Positions 54,101 to 64,000 of a stretch of DNA of 64,000 nucleotides are shown piece by piece (positions within the stretch are counted from its first letter, which is position 1; each line of letters begins with the position of its first letter). Both the position numbers and the translations under genes were made by a program. Where the stretch lies: contig JAEVEX010000075.1 of assembly GCA_016842085.1 (NCBI GenBank), forward strand, positions 48,395 to 112,394. Direction: 5' to 3'. The DNA is from Candidatus Thermoflexus tengchongensis (GTDB lineage: Bacteria; Chloroflexota; Anaerolineae; Thermoflexales; Thermoflexaceae). A model generated the notes under the pieces. The model ran no database searches. It saw only the letters and a list, made by a program, of their open reading frames with translations, and was not told the origin of the DNA.

Positions 54101-57100
54101 CTGGGCCAGCGTGCGGCTCAGGCCGATCTCCTGCGGGTCCGGACTGGGGTTGGTGATGCTGGAGCCCACCATCAGGGTCACCCGGGCGGCATAAACCGGC
54201 CGCTGCTGTCGGGTGTAGAAATAGCCGCCTGCTCCCGCCAGCACCGCGCACAGCACCGGGAACCACCACCAGCGGCGGAGAGCATCCAGATAAGGTTGCA
54301 AGCGCTCCATATCGGCTTTTCCTGAGAAAGTGAATAGGGCTTATGCCGTCGGGTCCTGACTGGGAGGATGATCCCTCCCCTCTTTCCTTCCCATCTCTGT
54401 GGCCCCTCCGGGCCGGGTGGGGAGGCCCGCTACGCCGCTTTTATTTCTGGGAGCGGCCGATCTGCACAGGACCGGATCCCCCACCCCTCACTGGAGCCGA
54501 TCCCGGAAAAAGGCGACGGTCCGCTCCAGCCCTTCCTCCAGATCCACCCGTGGCCGCCAGCCCCAGGCCCGATACACCCGATCCGCCTTCAAATAGATGC
54601 GGAACGTCTCCCCCACCTTCGGCGGACCATAGATCGGCTCCCACCGATAGCCTGTGATCGCCGCCAGCAGCCGGAAAATCTCGTTCACCGTCGTCCCCCG
54701 CCCGCTCCCCAGGTTGAACACCTCCGCCTCCCCGTTCTCCAGCGCCATCCGGTTCGCCGCCACCACATCCTCCACATACACAAAATCCCGCATCTGCTCC
54801 CCACTCCCATGGATCACCACCGGCTCCCCTCGCAGCATCCGCCCGATGAAAATCGCCACCACCCCCGCCTCGCCGTTCGGATCCTGCCGCGGCCCATATA
54901 CGTTGGGATAGCGCAGCACCGTGTAGCGAAGCCCGTAATGCTGATGGAAGAGCGCCAGATATTGCTCCACCACAAACTTGGTCACCCCATACGGGCAGAG
55001 GGGACGGATCGGATGATCCTCATCGCACGGCAGGTAAACCGGCTCCCCATAGACGGCGCCCCCGCTGGAGATGTAAATGAACTTCTTCACCCCATACTGC
55101 AGCGAGAGGCGGATCAGGTTCAGCGAGCCCAGGACGTTCACATCGGCGTCATACATGGGATCGGCCATGGAAACCCGCACGCTCATCTGGGCCGCATGGT
55201 GATTGACCACCTCCGGCCGCTCCCGCTCGAACACCTCGGCCAGGGCCGGGCTGCGGATGTCGACTTCGTAAAACCGCGCCCGGGGGTTCAGGTTCTCCCG
55301 CCGCCCCGTGCTCAGATTGTCCACCACCACCACCTCATGGCCGTCCTCGATCAGCGCATCCACTACATGGGAGCCGATAAACCCCGCCCCCCCGGTGACC
55401 AGACATTTCATGACCTCGCCTCCTGAGCGAATCGTTTCTTAACTGGACTTTGGATGGCAGGAAAGCGTCGTGGAGATGGGGAGCCTGCCCTTCCCCAGAT
55501 ATTTTTGGGGTGGGGTGAGCGTGCCTTCGGCACGCCGCCCGCACAAAGAAGAGCACTATGAGCAGGTTGTCGCGCTATCCATTCGTCGGCATCATCTCGA
55601 TCGAGGCCGATGGAGAAGGTTGCGGGCAGAAGCGATAGCCCACGCCCCACACCGTCACGATGTAGCGAGGCCGGGAGGGATCCGGCTCGATCTTGTTCCG
55701 CAGATGGCGAATATAGAGCTTGAGGTAATGAGGATCCCATCCCTGATCCTCCCATCCGGCCCGGAGCAGCGTCTCGTGCGGGACCACACGGCCCGCGTTC
55801 TCCAGCAGGCAGGCCAGCAGCCGGTATTCGATCCGGGACATCCGAATCCGTTGCCCGCGGACCCGCACTTCCTGAAGCCGCAGATCGATCACCAGGTGAT
55901 CATCGGTGTAATAGGTGATCACCCCCTGTTTCCCCCGCCAGTGATGGCGGCGCAGATGGGCCTGCACCCGCGCCCGGAGCTCAGCGAAGGCGAAGGGTTT
56001 GGGGATAAAATCATCCGCTCCCATGTCGAAGGCGTGGATGATGTCGCGATCGGAGCGAACCGCGGAGATCACCAGGATGGGACTGGAGGTGAGAGCGCGG
56101 AGCTGCTGACAGAACCGGAAGCCATCATGATCCGGGAATGACAGCTCCGTGAGGATCACGTCAGGGGTCACCACCGGGATCATCGCCAGCGCTTCCGAGG
56201 GGCGGGCGGCGACGAATACTGACATCTGCCCTGCGCTGAATTCCTGCTGCAGCAGCTGCCGCATCTCCGGGCTGGGATCCACAACCAGGATCCGCACTTC
56301 AGCGTGACCATCCGGCCGGTCTCTCGGGGAATTCAGCGGCTGGGCCATCCGGTTCTCCTCCCCATCAGGATGATCTCTATATCCCTTCCGCACCCACTTC
56401 TGAAAGCAGCCCGGCTGCCGGGTCCGGAACCGCCCCGATCTATCGATTCGAGCACCCACTCGCTTTCCCTGTCACTTTAACAGCCAGAAGTTTGAAAAGG
56501 TGAAGATTTTGGTTTGAATTCATTTAGAAGGCCGCGCCCCGCCTCCTGCCTGAGGGGCCAAAAAAGAGGGGGTTCAGGTGGTGCCAGCGACACCTGCCTG
56601 AACCCCCTCTTTTGGACACAGCCTGGCGAGGAGGCTTGAGGGCGGGTCCTTTCAGCGATTCACCCGCCCCCCGGGCTTTGTCCCGTTATGGACTCCGGGA
56701 TACCGGCCCCCTGGATCCAGGAAAGGACGGATACCCCCAACCTTCGAAATCCTGGAACGTGATCGTGTCAATCGCACTGGAACCGATATCCGATCCCCCA
56801 CTCGGTCAGGATGTAGCGCGGGTGCCGGGGGTCCGGTTCGATCTTCTGCCGGAGGTAATGAATATACAGCTTGAGGTTATCGATATCCTCCGCATATTCG
56901 GGCCCCCAGACCTGGGTGAGGAGATACCGGTGGGGGAGCAGGCGCCCGGGATTCCGCATCATCACGCTCAGCAGCCGGAACTCCAGGGGGGTGAGCGACA
57001 CCGGCCGCCCCGCAACGGTCACCGTGTGCTGATCCAGGTCCAGCACGATCTCCCCACAGCGGTAGACGCCCTGCTCGGGCGCTGCCCGAGCGTTCGCTCG

Positions 57101-60100
57101 CCGCAGGAGCGCCCGGATCCGGGCCAGGAGGACATCCGCCTGGAAGGGCTTGGTGACGTAATCATCCGCCCCCAGCTCCAGGCCATACACCACATCCGTG
57201 GTCATCCCCTTGGCTGTCAGCATCAGGATAGGAACGGTGGAGATCTGCCGGATCCGCCGGCAAACCTCCCAGCCATCCATCCCCGGCATCATAATGTCCA
57301 GGATCACCAGATCCGGGCGCTCGGCCTCCAGCATCCGGAGGCCCGTTTCTCCATCCAGAGCGACCAGGATCTGATAGCCTGCTCCCTCCAGGCGCTTGCG
57401 GAGCAGCTCCACAAACTCCCGATCATCATCAATCACCAGCAGGGTGGAAGTCATCGGGCTTCCCCCTTTCGATTTTTGCAGGACTTGCACAGTTGGGCTT
57501 GAGTTCGGGTCGGAAGGATGAGCCATGGTTTTTCGCCTTTTTCAAGATGTCATAGAAATCAAATTATTTTGAATTTATGATAAAAGAAATTCGGCATGTG
57601 GAAATAGGACTTTCGTCCTATGGTATCTGCATCCAGAATGCGCGGCACCGGACCCCCGTCCTCAGGACATCGGTCGCTGGGCCTGGGTTCGGGAGTCGGG
57701 ATAATCCCTTCCTCTGGTCCGATTAGTGGCGGAGAGGGGAAGCAAACCTGGGGCCAGCCCAACCTCACCAGCCCCTATGGGGAAACGAACGGCCTCCTGC
57801 GACCCGGCACGAGGATGGAGAAGCCCCAGGGCATCCGACGGCTGTTGCGAACGCCGAAAGGGAGGCGGGCGAGGAGGGGTCCTGCCCCGCCAGGACCCCT
57901 GGGGAGCGGGACGGGAACTCGCCAAAGGCCCGAAGACCGCTTACCATGGAAAGCCCGGAAGCGGCCTTAGCGCGAGGGGCGCTTCCAGGCTCAGCAAAAG
58001 GAGCGCGGTCCCACCGATGCGGCGCGTGATCCGGATCGATCGATGGTTGATCCTGATGATCCTGCTGGCCTTCGCCCTCCGGCTCCATCGGATCGCCGTT
58101 CAGAGCTGGTGGTGGGATGAAGGCTACAGCACGTATCTGGCCCGTCACGGCATCCTCACCGCCATCCGGATGACGGCGGTGGATATCCATCCCCCCCTCT
58201 ACTACATCCTGCTCTCCATCTGGGGGACGTTCACCGGTTACACCGAGTTCACCACCCGTTTCCTCTCCACGATCTTCGGGATCCTCACGCTTCCCCTGCT
58301 CTATCGGGTCGGCCGGGAGGGGGCGGGGCGGGCCGTCGGGCTCCTGGCCGCCGGGCTGGCCGTGCTCGCCCCCGCCTATGTGTATTACTCCCAGGAGACC
58401 CGAATGTATACGCTGTTCGCCCTGGAATATCTTTTCGCTCTTTTTCTCCTGGGCCGCCTGACGGACGCCCGGCGCTGGCCCCCCGGCCTCCTAATGGCGA
58501 TGGGGATCACCGAGACGGCGATGATGTATACGCATTATTTCTCCGTGGTCGCCGTCATCTTCCTGAACCTGGCCGTCCTCTTCCTGATCCTGCGCCAACC
58601 CATCGAAGATCGTCGATGGAATTTCCGCCGCTGGGCCCTCACCCAGGCCCTGGTGGTCCTGGCTTACGGGCCCTGGCTGCCCCCCGCCTACCGTCAGACG
58701 GGCCAGCATAGCGACGAGCGGGCCACCTTCCCCACGCTGTTCGAGTTCCTCTCGCTGACATGGCATTTCTTCAACATCGGCATCCGGGAGGTCCTGGGGA
58801 AGACGGGCGAGCCGCCGCCGCGGCCCGGTTTTGTGGCCGCTTCGGCCGCCTATGGGATCGCCTTCGCCGGCGCCCTGATCTTCGTCGGGCTGGCGGTGTG
58901 GCGTCGCTCGCGCCGGATCCCGTTTCGACCCGTGCTGTGGCTGGCGGCCTTCGCCCTTCCGCTGCTGCTGGTGTTCGGCATCACCCGATGGAAACCCATC
59001 GTCCACCCCCGCTACATCCTGATGCTCACCCCTGCCCTCCTGCTCACCGATGCCTTCCTGATGGCCATGCTCTGGCGGGAACGCCCGCCATGGCGCCTGC
59101 CCGGCCGGGCCCTGACCGCAGCGCTGGCCCTGACTATCGGAGCGACCTTCCTCCAGGGACTGGGGATCGTCTACTACGATCCGGCCTTCTTCCGGGAGGA
59201 TGTGCGGGGGGTGGCTGCCTATCTGAGCGTGGTCACAACCCCGGAGGATGCGATCGTGGTGGATTCCGAGGAATACACGTTGCAACAGTATTACACCGGG
59301 CCTTCCCCTATCCAGGGGATCAAGATGCGAGGCCGTGAGGCGGAAGGCCTGGCCGAGCTCCAGGCGATCACCACAGGCAAGCGGCGGGTCTTCCTTCTCC
59401 ACTGGTTCCGCTCCGTGACGGACGATAAGCGCTTCATCCCCTTCCTGCTGGAATACGCCGGCCGGCTGATCGACCACCGGGAATTCGCAGGCTACACGCT
59501 GTGGGTCTATGAGTTAGAGCATCCCGTGGTGATGCCGCCGCTGCAACCGGTCTCGGTCAATTTCGGAGATCAGCTGTGGCTGTCCGGCATATTCATAGAA
59601 ACCCGGGCGCATGCGGGGGAAGGCGTGGCCATTGCTCTCCGCTGGCGGATGCCGGCCCCGATCCCGGAGAACCTGAAAGCCGCCGTCGCCCTCCTCGACG
59701 CCGGGCGACAGCGGGTCAGCGGCATGGACTGGATGCTCATGAACGATCTCCACCGCTACACCGCCCGCTGGTCTCCCGGCGAGGAGACCACCACGTATTT
59801 TGTGGTCCCGGTCCCCCTGGGCGCGCCTCCCGGGCCTTACACGCTGACGGTGACGCTCTATCGGGAGCCGGACTTAAGGGGGCTGGACATCCTGGATGAG
59901 GCGCGCAACCCCGGAGGCCGGGCCCTGACCCTGGGCACCGTGGAGGTGATCCCACCCCGCGCGACGGCCGACCCCTACGAGACCATGGCGAGGATCCCTC
60001 GCCTGGAGACCCCCATCGCGCTGGGGGAAGGCCTGCAGCTCCTGGGATTCCAGCTCACGGCTTCGCCCCTGGCCCCCGGGGAACCCCTGCATACCGGGTT

Positions 60101-63100
60101 GCTCCTCCAGGCAGACCGTCCAGGCCTGCCCCACCTCCCGCTGTCCCTGGAGATCCGGCGCGGAGAAGAGGTCCTGGGTCGCCAGGAAGGGGATCCGGGC
60201 TATGGGCGCTATCCGGTTTCCCAATGGATCCCCGGGCTGCCCGTTCTGGAGCGGCGGGCGGTCTGGATATCGCCCCAGGCGGCTGCCGGACCGACGGAGG
60301 TGTGGTTGCGGTGGGGGAATGGGCCGGAGGTCCTCCTGGGAACTGTGGAGATCACCGGGCGGCCGCGCCGGTTCGAGCCGCCGCCTTATGACATCCCGGT
60401 GGGCCAGCGCTTCCCCGGCCTGGCCGAGCTGGTCGGGATCTCGCTGGATCGCACCATCATCCAGGCTGGGGAAACCCTGAACGTCCGCCTGGTCTGGCGC
60501 GCCCTGAACGAAGATCCCATCGAACGCCCCTATGTGGTTTCGGTGCAGGTCCTGAACGCCGAAGGGCGTCTGGTCGGCCAGGACGACCGGATGCCGGCCG
60601 ATGGCGCCTCTCCGACCCCTTCATGGGTCTATGGGGAATTCATTGAGGATCCCCATCCGGTGGCCTTTCGCGAGCCCCTCTCCGGCGAGGGCCGTCTGAT
60701 CGTCGTCCTCTACGATCCAGATACCATGCAACGCGTTCGAGCAGCCGATGGGCGCGATCACATCGAGCTGCCGGTACGGGTAAGGGGAGCCCCATCTCCA
60801 TAGTAGGGCAACTGCTTGCAGTTGCCCTACTCATCGAGGCTCAACCGCGCGAGTCCTGTTCCACCTTTTCCACAACCATAAAATGGGAAAGGCCCAGGCG
60901 GTTCAGGGGGGTGTGTTCCAGGAGATCGGCCAGGCGGCGCAGGAGACGGCCCACCCCGGGATATCGCCGTTCGATCCGGTCGAAGGCGGGGAAAACCCGC
61001 GTGTGATAGAGGATCCGGACGGGGAGGCCGGCGAAAAGGCGACGCAGGGCGCGGCCGCTGTAGGTTCGCACATGAGGCGCCAGACGATTGCGCAACGGGT
61101 CCGGCAGGTAGTTGATGAGCGGGGTGTTCCCGAAGTGGTAACGCCCTCGCCAGTAGTGTCCATGGGTCTCAAAGGGGAACCAGCGGTTGGGGCAGAACAG
61201 GAGGATACGGCCGCCGGGTCGCAGCACGCGGACCATCTCGGCCACCGCCCGGCGGTCATCGGCCACATGCTCGATGACCTCGTGGGAAAGGACCACATCG
61301 AACGTGTTGTCCGGATAGGGGAGGGCTTCGGCAGCAGCCACGACCAGGAGGCGGAGCCCACGCGCCTGCGCCTCGCGCAGGTATGCCTCCTCGATGTCCA
61401 GCCCATAGACCTCAGGTGTGAACGCCCGCAAAGCCTCCACATACATCCCGACGCCGCATCCATCCACCAGAACGCGGGCGTCCTCGAGGCGGGCGAACTG
61501 TCGCATGAGCGTCAGGCGTCGCGCCTGCCCGGGGCCCCAGGCCAGGCTGGGCACTCCCCGCTGCGCCGCCTTCTCCGGCGAGATCATCCTAAGAGACCTC
61601 CGGGGTTAGGGGGAGCAGACGGTCCCGCCCTTCAGGTTCCCGATTATTTTATCTCCCCCCAGCTGTTGAAGAAGGGCCTCACGCCGGTGGATGAAGCACT
61701 CAGGGGTCGCCTCCCCATGAACGTCCGGCGATCCTCCGGAGCGCGGCCATCTGGGCGCCCTGCGCGAGCGATGATTCCCATCGGATCCCCGGCGGGCCTG
61801 CTCAAAGGATCAATCCGCGGGATCCCCATCGGGTGAGGGCTTGTGGGATCCAGCGCCCGGCGCGGCCGATGCTGGCTCCCAGCACCGGCCCGATTAACGC
61901 CATCGGCAGGCCCACCGGATCCGGCAGGCCGGGGAGATCCAGATAGAAGGCGCTCAGGGTCAGCAGGTCCAGATAATACTTGAACCCCCATCCCAGATCG
62001 GGCAATCCCCAGGGAAAAGAAACCCCATAGGCCCAGTAGAAGAACAGCACCTGCAGGGCGAAAACCAGCGCGATCCCCCCGTAAGCCCGCAGGATCCCCT
62101 CAAAGGCCTCACCCCAGCGACGTCCTTTCCAGATCCCGAGGAGCAGGGCCACCACCCCCAGTCCCAGCAAGGCGTCCAGGACCCGGGCCATAAAGAAGGC
62201 TTCGATCTGAGCCTCGGTGTTGAAGACGGAGAGGGACCAGCGATAGCCGCGCCCGAAGTAAAGCCCCCACACGATCCCAAGGAAGACCAGCGTGCCGCCC
62301 AGGATCGCCCCCCGATGGGGAGGCCGGAACAAGAGGGCGGCGATCAGCGCGATCAGCGCCAGGCCGAGCAAGGCCACCGGGGTCCGCCCCAGGCGGTCCC
62401 GCCAGAGCCGGTCCGCATACGCCCGGTCCAGCGCCCGGCTCGCCTCCGAATCAAAGGCCGGAAGGTCCGCCGCTGTCCTCACAGCTGGGAGGCTCGTGGG
62501 CGGGCGCCCCAGGGCCTGTTCGATCCGCTGGATCAGCCGGGCCCGCTGCTCCCCCGAAGCCCGGGCGACCGCATCCAGCGCCTCCGGCGGCCCTTCCAGG
62601 GCTTCGATCAGGGGGCGGCCCACCGCATGGACCGGGATGGGGATCCCCAGCAGCGCCGCGATCGTGGGGGCGATGTCCGCCTGGGTCCCCTGCCCATCCA
62701 CCCCCACGCGGATCCCCTTCCCGGCCATCACCAGAGGGACTTCCTTCACGATGGGCTCCCAGCCCCCGTGTCCCCCCGTATCGATGTGGCCGTGATCGGT
62801 GGTCACCACCACCGTCGTCCGGCTCAGGTCCAGCGCGGCGATCAGGCGGGCCAGCCGTTCATCGGTCCGCTGGACGATCTCCCGATAGGCGGGAGAGGCA
62901 CCGCCGAAGGCGTGGCCATATTCATCCGGCCCGGCGAAGTAAACCAGAATGAGGCGAGCCTGGGGATCCTGCACCAGCTCCAGCCCCCGTTCCAGGAGCC
63001 CCTCATCGAGGCGATCCACATCCTCCGGCCGCTCCAGCGAGAGATCCGGCGTCTCCATGCGATCGAACCACGGGCCGAAGAGCTCCCGCCAGCCGCCCGT

Positions 63101-64000
63101 GCCCGCGCCGACCACGCGAAGGCCGGCCCGGCGAGCCTCCTGGAAAACGGAATCCACCGGGACCGGCCCCTGGAACCAGTTGGTGGTCACCCCGCTGAGG
63201 CTCTGCCAGGCCCCGCTGCCGATGACCGTCCATCCCGGATAGGAAAGCGAGGGCTCCCCGACGCGGACGACATAACGGGCCCCGCGGCCCGCCAGCTGCT
63301 GGAGGGTCGGCATGGCCGCGGCTGCCGTATCCCGGCGCAACCCATCGATGACCACCAGGACCACGCGGTCGGTGAGCGGGGGCGTGGGAGATGGCGGCGG
63401 GAGTTCCACGCCCAGATAGGGGCTCCGGTATTCCACCACGCTGTTCCAGGAGAAGAGGGCCAGGCGAACGGCCCCCCAGCCGAGGGCACTCAAGGCCACG
63501 ATCCATAGAACGTGAAGTCCCAGACGATGTCCCATGGCTATCCCTCCGCAGAAGATGGATTCCGGCCCGTGTTCCCCCCCGCTGTTCTCCGCCGCTTCAA
63601 GCCTCCAGCTCCGCAGGATCCGGGGGGAATGCAGGCTTCCTTTCGAAGACCCTGGTCCGATGCCTGGCTATCCCTACCCTCTTTTGGGCGTGGGCGCGCC
63701 TCCGGCGCAACTGTCCCCCCACCCCCCGCCACTCTATAGCGCAGGAAAGATGGAAGCTCCCCGCGCAGCGCACCCCATCTTCTGTTCGCAATCCGGCAAG
63801 AACATGATCCCAGGCTTTCCGCCCCAGAACAACTTCTAACCGTCTATAAGCGCTTTCCTAACCCAGCTTTTTAAGAGCCTATCCGAAAAATCGGGATTGT
63901 GCGATACTTGGGATCGCACCATAGGATAGGGGAGGGAAGGGAGATGGCTGCTGAGAACCCGGATGTGGATCCCAAGTACCAGATTCCTGACGATCTGTGG

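Overview
The window is GC-rich chromosomal DNA, most likely from a thermophilic Chloroflexota bacterium close to Anaerolineae/Thermoflexus. This is an inference from gene style: lipoproteins with Pro/Thr-rich linkers, an extracellular protein ending in a YLPLI-type tail, AfsR/MalT-like regulators, YfhO and GT39 membrane proteins, and a RicT-type PSP1 protein. No rRNA gene is present to confirm it. Most genes sit in tight operons with ATGA, GTGA or TGATG stop/start overlaps.

Layout. (1) 1-9262, minus strand: a branched-chain-amino-acid-type ABC uptake operon, in the order LivH, a fused LivM-LivG, LivF, a substrate-binding lipoprotein, two alpha/beta hydrolases, a YtcJ-like amidohydrolase and a second substrate-binding lipoprotein cut by the window edge. 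(2) 9523-11118, plus strand: a redox/gas-sensing operon of a MarR repressor with a C-terminal Cys cluster, a CxxS glutaredoxin and a protoglobin, behind a promoter whose -10 box lies in a perfect palindrome. A large AfsR/MalT-type regulator follows. (3) 14469-19174, minus strand: RecF, a glycosidase-like/peptidoglycan-amidase chimera and an EamA transporter. REP/BIME-like repeats separate these from two sugar ABC permeases, a tRNA-Leu(GAG), a CtpA protease and a YfhO-like membrane protein. (4) 25432-30971, minus strand: a GlcF-like iron-sulfur protein, a PflX-type radical SAM protein interrupted by a mini-intein, RicT, an FAD oxidoreductase and a possible small lipoprotein. (5) 31250-63535: a surface polysaccharide locus. 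Its core is a twelve-gene minus-strand operon (54310 down to 35871) with a Wzc-like co-polymerase/kinase, Wzx flippase, Wzy-like ligase/polymerase, three GT4 and two GT2 glycosyltransferases (one GT2 fused to a membrane domain), GT39-like membrane enzymes and a BNR-repeat protein. It is flanked by an epimerase, two orphan OmpR-type response regulators (one with Glu in place of the phospho-Asp), a further GT39 protein, a methyltransferase and an alkaline-phosphatase-superfamily membrane protein. (6) 63875-64000: the left end of an IS5-like element with the first codons of its transposase.

The most unusual item is the mini-intein at 28777-29304. It splits the radical SAM CX3CX2C motif exactly before its third cysteine, so the [4Fe-4S] site can form only after splicing. 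Also notable are the MarR/glutaredoxin/protoglobin operon with its operator, the glycosidase-amidase chimera, the LivM-LivG fusion and the Glu-substituted response regulator.
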